Assembly (NCBI GenBank): GCA_025055455.1
Contig: JANWXD010000004.1
Coordinates: 1 to 64,000, forward strand
DNA from: Bryobacteraceae bacterium
Lineage (GTDB): Bacteria > Acidobacteriota > Terriglobia > Bryobacterales > Bryobacteraceae
Reading direction: 5' to 3'
DNA length: 64,000 bases
The notes below the pieces were generated by a model. The model was not told where the DNA came from. It searched no databases and worked only from the letters and a program-made list of their open reading frames with translations. The position numbers were made by a program, and so were the translations under genes. Each line of letters opens with the position of its first letter. Positions within the stretch are counted from its first letter, which is position 1. Positions 44,764-52,791 of the stretch are shown here, in pieces.

Positions 44764-47700
44764 ATGAGTCATTCGATGCTGTTCGTGGCGGCGACCACGT
44801 TGCTTCTGCTGGCCGGGGCGGCTCCAGCGACACCCGAGGTCGTGTTCGCGCTTCCGGGACCGACGGGATCTGGGAGCTCGGTATGGATGTACTCCGCGGC
44901 CACCCTCTCGCCGATGGGATCCTTTGCCGCGGCCCAGGGCGCCTTTGCGGTGCGTGCCCATCCGCTTTGGGCACGCTACTTCATCCTCTCCCAAGAGAGT
45001 CGTAGCGGTCTGACGGTGGTCGAGGGTGCGGGACTCACCGTTGCGTCCCGGATGGACCTACCCGGAGTGCCTCGTGCCATGGAAATCAGCCCCGACGGAC
45101 GTAGGTTGGTGGTTCTCGCGAGCCAGTGTCGTATTTTTGACGTCTCCACCGGTCTAGTGGACGTTACGCCCGCACCGCCACCCGATGTGGGCTCCGATCC
45201 TTCCGCAGTCGCCATCTCGCATGATTCCCGGACTGCATTCGTGCTCAGCGGCCCGTCGAGAAGACTAACGGTCGTGAACTTACAGACCGGGCAAGTCGAA
45301 GGTTCCCTGTCCTTCGCTGCCCCGCCGGACGCTCTGAGCCCGTCTCCGGGCGGACTGCTCTATGTCGCGGCATCGAATCGGATCTACGAAGTGGGACCTT
45401 CACTTTCGATCCGAGCCGAGATTCCAGTGGCGGTCCCCGTTACGCAGTTGGCCATTACACCTGACGGGCAGAAGATGCTGGCGCTCGATCCTGGACGACT
45501 CGGCGCGAGTCGCCTGTTTTTGATTGACCTGTCCACGCGGGCCATTCTGGCCACGGCATCGTGGGGAACGGAATTGCTGACGGAGTTGCACATCGCCTCA
45601 AACGATCTGGCGTACGGTCTTTCGGCGACGAGCGGGCGAGTTTATGCCGTCAGAATCCGCGGGGATCGGCTCGAGGTTTCGGAGGCGACCTTTTCCGGCG
45701 TGCCCGCCCCTGGGGTGTTCACCGATGCGCGGGCCCTGGCAGTGTCTGGGGAAATTCCCGCGGCGCGCCTTTTGTTCGTACTGACGGCTTCGCGGCTGTT
45801 TTCCGTGGATTTGGCGGCGGGCGCCGTGACCAGGGAAACGGCGCTAACGGAGGCTCCCGGCGGCGCGAGCCTCGTGACGCTTCCCTCGACGGCCGCACCG
45901 GCGAGCGTGTGGAAATTCAACGACTCGCAACGGGTCGGAGTCGGGCAACGCTCGCTGCCGTTGGTGATTCGTGTCTTGGACAGCCGCGGACGGCCTGTCA
46001 GAGGCGCCGCGGTCCAGTTTTCGCCCGTCGCTGCAGGCGCGGTCGTCGAGGAGGCGATGGCGGAGACCAACGCGGGCGGATTTGCTCAGGCCGTGCTGCG
46101 CGCCCCCAGCGTTCCCGGGCCGGTGACGGTGAACGTCCTCGTGGCGGGGGGCGCCCTCAGCACGAGCTTCAGCGTCGCGGTCGAGGTGCCGGGCGTCAGC
46201 GCGCTCGAAATGCTGTCGGGCAACGGACAGATGGCCTTCGAGAACACGCCCGTGGCGCATCCCCTACGTGTCCGAGTCTTGAACCCGGACGGGGAACCCC
46301 TCGGTGGGGCCGAGGTGGTCTTCTCGCTCACGTCGGGTCCGGGCAGCCTCATGGCGGGCCCGGACGGGGAGCTGGCTCACGGCAGTCCTGGCGGCTCGCA
46401 GGTCAGCATGCGGACCAATGCCCAGGGGATCGCCAGCGTGCGTTTTTTTGCAGGCGCCGTGGGCCAACTGGCCTCGTACGCCACTTCGACCATCGTCGCC
46501 AGTTTCCAGTCTGCCTCGGTGCAATTCGTCGCCATCTCGTTGATGAGTCAGCTTCCGTTGGGGTACCCGGCTCCGCCGCCTGCGGTCAATCTGCTGGCAC
46601 CGCCTTTGGAGGATCGGACGGTTCGCGGTCGGGTGGGTGAGGTCGTAGCGGGGGCCCTCCGTGTGCGCGCTGTCATTCAGGCCGGGCCCCAAGCGGGCCA
46701 GCCACTGCCGAACGTCGGGATCTCTGTTTTGACGGCCCTGGATCCGGCCAGCGGTCCGACCATAGCCTGCGCCGGGCCGGGCAACACGGCCCTGTCGGGC
46801 CTCGACGGTATCGCCGCGTGCAACGCCGTGATCGGAGGTCGACCGGGCGAGTCCATCTTCACCTTGGATGTGGGCGGACTCTTGGGCTTCACCAACATCC
46901 GGCTAAGAGCGGAACCTGCCGAACCGGCGGCCGTGGTCATCCTGCAGGGCGACGCCCAATCGGGGAATCCAGGAGAGACGCTCCCGCTCCCACTGAGGGC
47001 GCGGGTCAACGACGCGGCCGGCAATCCCCTCGTGGGCATCCCTGTCGTGTGGGAAATCACGCCGCCGGGTTCTGCGACTCTCATCGGCGCCAGTGTGTCC
47101 TCGGACATCGGCGGACAGATTTCCGCCACCGTCCGACTGGGCAACATCGTGGGGCCTGTCCGGATCCGGGTGCGCGCCGGGACTGCCGTCGGAACTTTCA
47201 ACTTGACGGTGAACGCCCCTATCAGCCAAATCTTGAAGGTTTCCGGCGACAACCAGAGTGCGGTCGTCAACACGGCCTTCGGCGCGCCGCTCGTCGTGGA
47301 AGCACGCAATGCCCAGGGCAACCCTGTGCCGGGCATTTCCGTCACCTTCGCTGTGACGAGCGGCAGCGCCACCGTCGGCTCTCCGAGCGCCACCACGAAC
47401 GCCCTGGGACGCGCCTCGACGACCGTCACCGCAGGCGCTACGCCGGGAGCCGTGGTCATCACGGCGACCGCGGGCAGCCTTTCGGTCACCTTCAACCTGA
47501 CCGTATCGCCTCCGGGACCAGTGGTGTCGCTCGCCGGGATCCGTAACGCCATCAGCGGCGATTTGGGGGTCACGCCCGGTGGCATCATCGCCATCTACGG
47601 AGATCGCATCGCCCCCGGCATTCAGGGCTCCGTGGTCGGCCCAAACAATCTGATCGGGCCGCTGCCGTTGCAGTTGGCGGGAGTGGAAGTGTTCTTCGGG

Positions 47701-48261
47701 ACGACGCGCGCGCCGATCTATTCCGTCAACAACGTTGGAGGCCAGCAGTGGGTGGTCGTCCAGGCGCCCTGGGAGTTGGCGGCGCCGGGGACAGTTTCGG
47801 TCACGATCCGCGTAAGCGGGGGCGAGACGGTGGTAAGTGACGTGCCGGTGAAGACGTATCAGCCGGGTATCTTCGAAACGCTGGATGAACAGGGGAGGCG
47901 TTTCGCCGTTCTCCTCCACCCGGATGGCAGCTACGTCACGCGGGACAATCCGGCGCGGCGAGGCACTCGCATCCGCGGCTTCTTCGGAGGCCTCGGACCG
48001 ACGAACCCGCCGACTGGGACTAACCGCGCGGGCTTGCCCAACCAGAACGTAACGGCCAACGTGGTCATCGGGGTCAATGACGAAGGTGTACCGGTGTTCT
48101 CCGCTCGGCTCCTGGAGGGCGTAGTGGGCGTGTACGTGGTGGAATTCGAGGTCCCTGCGACGACGGCGCCGGGGCCCGAGCGACCCTTGGTGGCGGCGAT
48201 TCTGCCCGTCGGCGGGGCGCCGCCGGTTTACAGCAACGTTTCACAGATACCGATCCAATAG
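44764..48261 (+). CDS. Giant secreted protein: beta-propeller, Ig-like repeats, TIGR03437-type C-terminal domain
   Basis: At 1165 residues this is the largest gene here. Signal peptide MSHSMLFVAATTLLLLAGAAPA. Residues about 25-370 read as an irregular beta-propeller (AMEISPDGRRLVVLAS, PSAVAISHDSRTAFVLSG, TQLAITPDGQKMLALDPG). Four invasin-like Ig (Big_1) units follow (about 385-480, 490-600, 740-840, 840-920), each with the pattern xGxPVxGxxVxF...TNAxGxAxxxVxxG. The last 245 residues form a TIGR03437-like domain: AGIRNAISGDLGVTPGGIIA, YGDRIAPGI, INYxVQAPWE-like VVVQAPWELAAPG, and GLGPTNPPTGTNR near the end. The propeller-Ig-TIGR03437 architecture is a hallmark of Solibacter-type proteins; a surface or adhesion role is likely. 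The ATG 44764 is preferred to an upstream TTG at 44722. Confidence 0.88.
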   Translation: MSHSMLFVAATTLLLLAGAAPATPEVVFALPGPTGSGSSVWMYSAATLSPMGSFAAAQGAFAVRAHPLWARYFILSQESRSGLTVVEGAGLTVASRMDLPGVPRAMEISPDGRRLVVLASQCRIFDVSTGLVDVTPAPPPDVGSDPSAVAISHDSRTAFVLSGPSRRLTVVNLQTGQVEGSLSFAAPPDALSPSPGGLLYVAASNRIYEVGPSLSIRAEIPVAVPVTQLAITPDGQKMLALDPGRLGASRLFLIDLSTRAILATASWGTELLTELHIASNDLAYGLSATSGRVYAVRIRGDRLEVSEATFSGVPAPGVFTDARALAVSGEIPAARLLFVLTASRLFSVDLAAGAVTRETALTEAPGGASLVTLPSTAAPASVWKFNDSQRVGVGQRSLPLVIRVLDSRGRPVRGAAVQFSPVAAGAVVEEAMAETNAGGFAQAVLRAPSVPGPVTVNVLVAGGALSTSFSVAVEVPGVSALEMLSGNGQMAFENTPVAHPLRVRVLNPDGEPLGGAEVVFSLTSGPGSLMAGPDGELAHGSPGGSQVSMRTNAQGIASVRFFAGAVGQLASYATSTIVASFQSASVQFVAISLMSQLPLGYPAPPPAVNLLAPPLEDRTVRGRVGEVVAGALRVRAVIQAGPQAGQPLPNVGISVLTALDPASGPTIACAGPGNTALSGLDGIAACNAVIGGRPGESIFTLDVGGLLGFTNIRLRAEPAEPAAVVILQGDAQSGNPGETLPLPLRARVNDAAGNPLVGIPVVWEITPPGSATLIGASVSSDIGGQISATVRLGNIVGPVRIRVRAGTAVGTFNLTVNAPISQILKVSGDNQSAVVNTAFGAPLVVEARNAQGNPVPGISVTFAVTSGSATVGSPSATTNALGRASTTVTAGATPGAVVITATAGSLSVTFNLTVSPPGPVVSLAGIRNAISGDLGVTPGGIIAIYGDRIAPGIQGSVVGPNNLIGPLPLQLAGVEVFFGTTRAPIYSVNNVGGQQWVVVQAPWELAAPGTVSVTIRVSGGETVVSDVPVKTYQPGIFETLDEQGRRFAVLLHPDGSYVTRDNPARRGTRIRGFFGGLGPTNPPTGTNRAGLPNQNVTANVVIGVNDEGVPVFSARLLEGVVGVYVVEFEVPATTAPGPERPLVAAILPVGGAPPVYSNVSQIPIQ

Positions 48262-48912
48262 CTGAGGTCGCCTTCCTACCGTGGAGGACACGCTGGCGGG
48301 TATTTGGGGGCTCGAGCGGACCACGGCAAAAGAGATATCGACCAGGATCGCGCCGGGCGGCGGGCGCAGAGGATCGTAGCTGGGCCCGTCCGGCACCTGC
48401 CTGCCCGGGGCGACCAACACGGGAGGCTGTAGCGCCGCCGGTACCCAGCTGTAGCCGTAGTAGCGGCGCAGCAGCATCGTCCGCAACGGGTCCCAGCCCC
48501 AGATCATGATCGCCGGGTCGATCTGGAAGCCGCGGTGCGCCAATTCGATGCCATAGTCGCGCCGGGCCCAGGGGTCTGGAATCTCGCGAAGCTTCCTCAC
48601 TTCCTCAGGCTGCCGAGCCCAGTAAGCCTGCGAGCTAGCGAAAAAGTCGAACAGTTCGTCCCAGCGCTCCGGATTGCCGATGTCCGAGGGCAGAGAGTTC
48701 TGTGCCGTTTGGCTCTGCGAGGGGACGGATTCTCGTCGCAAGGCGGCAGATTGTCGCACCGCAGCTGCATCCGGCGCCTTGCCGTGGGACGGCTGCCGCA
48801 GAGAGCCGAGCCACAGCTTAGCGAATTCGTTCGCTGCCGCCGGCTTGGCGGTTGGGTTCCCACGAGGCTCTGGAATCGGCCTGAGACTGCTGGCGGGCCG
48901 TGAGACAATCAT
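48241..48912 (-). CDS. Pro-rich protein of unknown function
   Basis: A 223-residue protein with a strong start (AGGAGGA a few nt before ATG 48912). The N-terminal third is low in structure (Pro/Ser/Ala/Gln). The middle is acidic and aromatic: NPERWDELFDFFASSQAYWA, RDYGIELAHRGFQIDP, WGWDPLRTMLLRRYYGYSWV. The C-terminal third is again Pro-rich (RQVPDGPSYDPLRPPPGA). No signal peptide or domain is recognised. It overlaps the 3' end of the giant secreted gene by 21 nt, tail to tail, and is divergent from another orphan 171 nt away. Confidence 0.6.
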   Translation of the reverse strand: MIVSRPASSLRPIPEPRGNPTAKPAAANEFAKLWLGSLRQPSHGKAPDAAAVRQSAALRRESVPSQSQTAQNSLPSDIGNPERWDELFDFFASSQAYWARQPEEVRKLREIPDPWARRDYGIELAHRGFQIDPAIMIWGWDPLRTMLLRRYYGYSWVPAALQPPVLVAPGRQVPDGPSYDPLRPPPGAILVDISFAVVRSSPQIPASVSSTVGRRPQLLDRYL

Positions 48913-49083
48913 CCGATCCTCCTGTCCTCACTAGGAGCAATCGCAATTCCAACCCGAGGCGGCGTCAATCGACAGTCACAGGCCAGCTGCGGGCGGCTTC
49001 TCTTCCAGAATCAACCGGCTGGCTCGTGAGATGTCGCTGGGCGCTCCGGCTGCCCGCTACGCTGCGAAGGGAGGATTCAAGCC
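48913..49083. other. Divergent intergenic region between two orphan genes
   Basis: About 170 nt that should carry both promoters. No clear hexamers are seen on either strand. The right end supplies AAGGGAGG (49067-49074) for the next gene. Confidence 0.35.
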
Positions 49084-49587
49084 TTGCCTGCATTGCCATT
49101 TCCCAAGTACAGCCTTGGACACCTGTATCTGTTTCCGTACTATCCCACGCGGGAAGACTATCAGCGGGCCACGGGGCAAGAGCCGCCGCCCTGGAACCCG
49201 AACCGTCGGCCCAAATACTGGTTCGATCCGGCGGCTCGAGACAGCCGGAGCCGCCGGGTGGTCTACGAGCGGGCGTTGGCTGACCCGCCCGCCGGTCCGG
49301 ACGGCAAGCCAATGCTCGACGTACTGGTGCTGGATCGGGAGGAGGCCGCCACGGTCAACATCCCGCCCAAAGGGCTGGGCACGACGAACACCCCAGGGGC
49401 CGATGCTCCCGAGGTGCCGGTGCCGTTGCGCGCCCTGGAGCCGGATGAGGAGCTGGCCTTCGATTTCGCCGGCGTGGTGGTGGTGCGCAACAAGAAGCTG
49501 TGGGCGGAGCTCGAGCGGCAATCCGGCTTCACGCCCGAAGATCGTCGCCTGCTTGCCGCGATCGCTCGCAAGCTGGGCATCGAATGA
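49084..49587 (+). CDS. Protein of unknown function with probable TTG start
   Basis: A 167-residue protein. The reading frame begins TTG 9 nt after AAGGGAGG; an in-frame ATG is not available nearby. It is rich in Pro, Arg, Tyr and Asp: YSLGHLYLFPYYPTREDYQ, PPPWNPNRRPKYWFDPAAR, then VLVLDREEAATVNIPPKGLG and a helical C-terminus GFTPEDRRLLAAIARKLGIE. No transmembrane or signal segment. It pairs head to head with the other orphan, so the two may act together, but no function is known to me. Confidence 0.55.
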   Translation: MPALPFPKYSLGHLYLFPYYPTREDYQRATGQEPPPWNPNRRPKYWFDPAARDSRSRRVVYERALADPPAGPDGKPMLDVLVLDREEAATVNIPPKGLGTTNTPGADAPEVPVPLRALEPDEELAFDFAGVVVVRNKKLWAELERQSGFTPEDRRLLAAIARKLGIE

Positions 49588-49767
49588 ACCGAGTTGCCGC
49601 CCGTCGCCTGTGGCTCGTAGCTGGATTCCGCGCCCACGGGCCACAGGCCGCGGGCCGGCCCGCTGCGGCCGGAGAGCAACGCTCCTTGCCCTCCGGCCCC
49701 GCGGGCCTTCCGCCACCCATCCCTTCAAGAAAACCCAACAAAATCGGGCCTTCCGTGCACATTTCTC
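49588..49767. other. Intergenic region upstream of HU
   Basis: About 180 nt of mostly GC-rich sequence with inverted blocks (GGCCACAGGCCGCGGGCCGGCCCG near 49638-49661), which may form a hairpin but without a T tract. No gene is seen. Confidence 0.35.
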
Positions 49768-49797
49768 TTTACAAGCCCTGCGTTCCTCCCTTATCAT
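49768..49797 (+). promoter_or_regulatory. Putative sigma-70 promoter of the HU gene
   Basis: TTTACA (49768-49773) and TATCAT (49792-49797), each five of six to consensus, with 18-nt spacing. The leader would be about 70 nt and ends in AAGGAGG before ATG 49873. Confidence 0.6.
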
Positions 49798-49872
49798 GAA
49801 GGAGCAAATTTGTTTTGTAGTGCCGCTCCCGAGCGGCGGATCGTGATTGGGAGAATCGACGGAAGGAGGTTT

Positions 49873-50175
49873 ATGGCGGACAAACGGATGACGCAGGCAC
49901 AACTGGTCAGAAAGATCGCCGATAGTTGCGGGGTGACCAACAAGGTGGCCAAGTCGTTCTTGGACACCTATGCCCAGATCGCGGTTACCGAGACCAAGAA
50001 AAACGGCGTGTTCGTGATGCCGGGCATCGGTAAGCTGGTCCGGGTGGAACGCAAGGCCCGCATGGGCCGCAACCCGGCCACGGGGGAAACCATCAAGATT
50101 CCCGCCAAGAAGGTGGTGAAGTTCCGCGTGGCGAAAGCGGTCCGCGACGCGATTGTCCCGCCCAAAAAGAAATAG
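49873..50175 (+). CDS. hup: HU family DNA-binding protein
   Basis: A 100-residue HU-like protein, MADKRMTQAQLVRKIADSCG, with the arm motif RMGRNPATGETIKIPAKKV (the Pro that intercalates into DNA) and a Lys-rich tail. It is slightly longer than E. coli HU (90) by virtue of the PPKKK end. An excellent AAGGAGG lies 4-5 nt before the ATG. It is a nucleoid protein and is likely highly expressed. The shared terminator follows. Confidence 0.94.
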   Translation: MADKRMTQAQLVRKIADSCGVTNKVAKSFLDTYAQIAVTETKKNGVFVMPGIGKLVRVERKARMGRNPATGETIKIPAKKVVKFRVAKAVRDAIVPPKKK

Positions 50176-50225
50176 GGGCTTACCCTGCGCCGCGTCGGCC
50201 TGTGGCGGCGCGGCGTTCGCAAAGC

Positions 50226-50255
50226 AAAAACCCCGCGCTGCGGCGCGGGGTTTTT
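50226..50255. terminator. Bidirectional rho-independent terminator
   Basis: CCCCGCGC-TGCG-GCGCGGGG (50231-50250) flanked by A5 (50226-50230) and T5 (50251-50255). It can stop HU transcription from the left and tatA transcription from the right. Confidence 0.85.
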
Positions 50256-50306
50256 GTTCGAACTGGAAAGCCGAGCCGTTTGCCGGTGCGAGGGGCTGCA
50301 GGAAGC

Positions 50307-50474
50307 CTACGCCTGCTTCTTCTCCTCGGGTTTCTCCTCGCCTTTGAGGGCGGTTTTGAAGTTCCGGATGCCCTCGCCCAAGCCCTTCGCCACCTCGGGA
50401 ATCTTGCGGCCGCCGAACAACAGCACCGCGATTCCCAGGATGATGAGGAGCTCGGGCAGCCCGATTTGCCTCAT
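50307..50474 (-). CDS. tatA: TatA/E family twin-arginine translocase subunit
   Basis: A short gene of 55 codons plus stop. [21 protein letters not shown] is the N-terminal membrane helix, followed by the TatA/E hinge [20 protein letters not shown], an amphipathic helix, and a short charged tail ([11 protein letters not shown]). It forms the pore-like part of the Tat system that exports folded proteins. The window encodes several Tat-signal oxidoreductases and a PLP protein that would be cargo. No tatC or tatB is adjacent. A GGAGG site precedes the ATG by 6 nt. Confidence 0.92.
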   Translation of the reverse strand: MRQIGLPELLIILGIAVLLFGGRKIPEVAKGLGEGIRNFKTALKGEEKPEEKKQA

Positions 50475-50540
50475 GCGGCCTCCTTTGCCTTTCTCATTCT
50501 AGAGATCCGACCCCGAACGGTCAACCGCGGCCTCCAGAGG

Positions 50541-50631
50541 TGGCGGAGAGAGAGGGATTCGAACCCTCGGTAGGGGGTTACCCTACACACGCTTTCCAAG
50601 CGTGCGCCTTCAACCGCTCGGCCATCTCTCC
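50541..50631 (-). tRNA. tRNA-Ser (anticodon GGA)
   Basis: On the minus strand from 50631: acceptor GGAGAGA, D-arm with GCCGAGCGGTTGAAGG, anticodon loop TTGGAAA with GGA, a long variable arm (GTAGGGTAACCCCCTAC) typical of serine tRNAs, T-arm GAGGGTTCGAATCCCTC, the closing TCTCTCC, discriminator G and an encoded CCA (50541-50543). Confidence 0.97.
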
Positions 50632-50668
50632 GCGCGGTCTCACGGGCTGGGATCAGATGCTTCGCAAT

Positions 50669-51550
50669 TCAGTGTACCATGCGCAACAAAAAATCCCGCA
50701 CCGCGCGGAGGTACCATTCGGGACTGTTTTCGGGAAACGACGGCGCAGCGCACCAGGAGGCGACGCTCGAGGCCCCCGTCACGCGCAGGATCTGCGTGAG
50801 GAACGCATTGGGGCTGCTTCCGGATTCTAGCAGCCGGGCAAGCGCCAGATCTTGACGGGCATTACGATACAAAAAAGCGCCGACCGTACTGGGGGTGCCC
50901 TGTAAACTGGGACGGGCGCCGCAGACGTACTCGATCAGCGCCCGGCGCGCGGGCAAGTCGGCCGGGCGTAGCCCGAGAGCCTCGAAGGGGAGCACTTTCG
51001 GCGGCGAAAACACCGTGGCGGACATGACGCGGACTTCCATGGGATAGATCAGCCACCGGCCGTTCACGTGCATTTGGACTTCGACGCGGACCCGGCCGGG
51101 AGTGGCGCGGGCCGGGATCCACAGATCCAGCCAGAACGCCTGAGCGGTCTGCTGGGGGATGTGCCGCTCGGGGAGCGTTCCGGCAAAGGGGAGTTGCACG
51201 GGCTCCAGTTCTTCGGGGATCCACGTGCGATCTCGCCGGGCATAGCGCTGTTTGTAAAGGGAAACTCCGAACGCGCCTTCGGGATTCTGCCCGACGTGCA
51301 GGGCAAAGTTGCCGCCTTTCGGAAGATTCACGACCACGTGAAAGGAGGCGTAGGTGTTGCGCGCCACGGCCGGAGAGAGAATCTCGCGGGAACGCAAGCC
51401 GGGGATGCGCGGCCGGTCCGGCGGGACGATCGCACCATAAGGATCGACGCGTTGCAGTTCGGAGTAAACCTGAAGGCTCTGGCCCTGGCAGTCGGGTGCC
51501 AGAACCAACACCGCGGCAACAAATAGGGTACGGAGTGCCGCAGGTTTCAC
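50669..51550 (-). CDS. Secreted protein of unknown function
   Basis: A 293-residue protein. The GTG at 51550 is in a GTGA overlap with the preceding gene's stop, so translation is coupled. Signal peptide MKPAALRTLFVAAVLVLAPDCQG. The mature part has SFHVVVNLPKGGNFALHVGQ, PEELEPVQLPFAGTLPE, AFWLDLWIPARATPGRVRVEVQ and YPMEVRVMSATV, a beta-rich fold reminiscent of exported glycan- or lipid-binding domains, then a C-terminal helical part with two Cys (YVCGARP and SWCAAPS). The LPFAGTxPxxxxPxQTxQxFWLDxWxP pattern occurs in acidobacterial proteins of unknown role. Confidence 0.6.
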   Translation of the reverse strand: MKPAALRTLFVAAVLVLAPDCQGQSLQVYSELQRVDPYGAIVPPDRPRIPGLRSREILSPAVARNTYASFHVVVNLPKGGNFALHVGQNPEGAFGVSLYKQRYARRDRTWIPEELEPVQLPFAGTLPERHIPQQTAQAFWLDLWIPARATPGRVRVEVQMHVNGRWLIYPMEVRVMSATVFSPPKVLPFEALGLRPADLPARRALIEYVCGARPSLQGTPSTVGAFLYRNARQDLALARLLESGSSPNAFLTQILRVTGASSVASWCAAPSFPENSPEWYLRAVRDFLLRMVH

Positions 51551-51768
51551 ACGGGCTGGCGGCGTGTGCGGGCCAACAGTTCCCGGGCCCGGGCGATGGC
51601 CTTTTCTTCGGCTTGCTGGCGCGTAACGCCGCTGGTTCGAGCGAGCGTCGCGCCGGGCGAGACGTTGTCGGCCTTGCAGTGGTACACGTCGCCGACCCGG
51701 TAGCTCGTCAGGGTGACGGGCCAATCGTCAATCTGGATTCGTCGTTCTCGGTAGTCTTCCGCCCGCAT
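51547..51768 (-). CDS. Small conserved protein of unknown function
   Basis: A 73-residue protein, MRAEDYRERRIQIDDWPVT then YRVGDVYHCKADNVSPGAT and TRQQAEEKAIARARELLART. The first part is a small beta sheet and the second a helix, a layout like dsRBD- or HicB-like minimal folds, though no family is assigned. The ATG 51768 has GAGGCAGG a few nt upstream; a TTG at 51783 is possible. It is coupled by a 4-nt GTGA overlap to the secreted protein gene. Confidence 0.55.
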   Translation of the reverse strand: MRAEDYRERRIQIDDWPVTLTSYRVGDVYHCKADNVSPGATLARTSGVTRQQAEEKAIARARELLARTRRQPV

Positions 51769-51870
51769 GTCCTGCCTCGTCAATTACGCCCGACCCGAGC
51801 TTGCTCGGTCGACTGGCGCCGGCGGTGCTGTCCCCCAGAGACAGATCCCTCGAGAGCTCACAAGCTCAAC

Positions 51871-52731
51871 TCAGGCTCCGACCGCCGCGGCGCCGCGCTC
51901 GATCGGAGCGCCGACCAAGTTGCCCCACTCAGTCCAGGATCCGTCGTAGTTGGAGACGTTATTGAACCCGAGCAGATACTTCAACACGAACCACGTGTGG
52001 CTCGAGCGTTCGCCGATGCGGCAGTAAGCGATTATAGGTTTGGATCCGTCGATGCCCTCGCTCCGATAGAGCTCCTTCAGCTCCTCGTAAGACTTGAACG
52101 TGCCATCTTCGTTGCAGGCTTTGCCCCAAGGGATGTTTCGAGCCCCGGGGATATGGCCGCCGCGTTGGCAAGTTTCCGGCAGCCCGGGCGGCGCCAGAAT
52201 CTCGCCGGTGAACTCCTGGGGACTGCGCACGTCCACGAGCGCGGCCGAGCGTTCTTTCATCGCCACCTGGACCTGCGGCAGAAACGCTCGCAGGGATAGA
52301 TCCGGGTCGGAGGCCTTGTAGGTCGCCCGCTTCGGCTGCGGAATCTCCGTAGACAGCTCGCGGCCTTCCGCGAGCCACTTCTTGCGCCCGCCGTTCATGA
52401 TGCGAACGTCCTTGTGGCCGTAAATCTTCATTTGCCAGAACGCCCAGGCGGCAAACCAGTTGTTGTTGTCGCCGTACAGGATGACGGTGGTGTCGTTGCT
52501 GATGCCGGAGGACGCCATCAACTCTTCGAACTGCTGCTTGGACAAGATATCGCGCCGCACGGTGTCGCACAGCTGCGTGTTCCAGGCCCAGCCGATGGCC
52601 CCAGGAATGTGGCCTTCGTTGTAGGCCGCAGTGTCTACGTCGACCTCCGCGATGACGATGTTGGGGTCGGTTCGATGCTGCGCGACCCACTCCGTGCTGA
52701 CTAAAACTTCGGGATGTGCATAGTCGGCCAT
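51871..52731 (-). CDS. sseA: Thiosulfate/3-mercaptopyruvate sulfurtransferase (tandem rhodanese)
   Basis: The 286-residue protein has two rhodanese domains. The N-terminal one (about 8-130) is structural, with VIAEVDVDTAAYNEGHIPGA; the C-terminal one (about 145-286) is catalytic, with ALVDVRSPQEFTGE and the active Cys in AYCRIGERSSHTWF. The CRIGERSSHT loop is that of the CysA/SseA group seen in actinobacteria and related lineages. It transfers sulfur from thiosulfate or mercaptopyruvate to a thiol acceptor. A GAGGAGG site precedes the ATG. A short gap separates it from serA upstream. Confidence 0.92.
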   Translation of the reverse strand: MADYAHPEVLVSTEWVAQHRTDPNIVIAEVDVDTAAYNEGHIPGAIGWAWNTQLCDTVRRDILSKQQFEELMASSGISNDTTVILYGDNNNWFAAWAFWQMKIYGHKDVRIMNGGRKKWLAEGRELSTEIPQPKRATYKASDPDLSLRAFLPQVQVAMKERSAALVDVRSPQEFTGEILAPPGLPETCQRGGHIPGARNIPWGKACNEDGTFKSYEELKELYRSEGIDGSKPIIAYCRIGERSSHTWFVLKYLLGFNNVSNYDGSWTEWGNLVGAPIERGAAAVGA

Positions 52732-52791
52732 GGGTTGGAGACCTCCTCACGGGGAATCACCGATAATCCTATCAAATTTCCGGAGAAAAGT

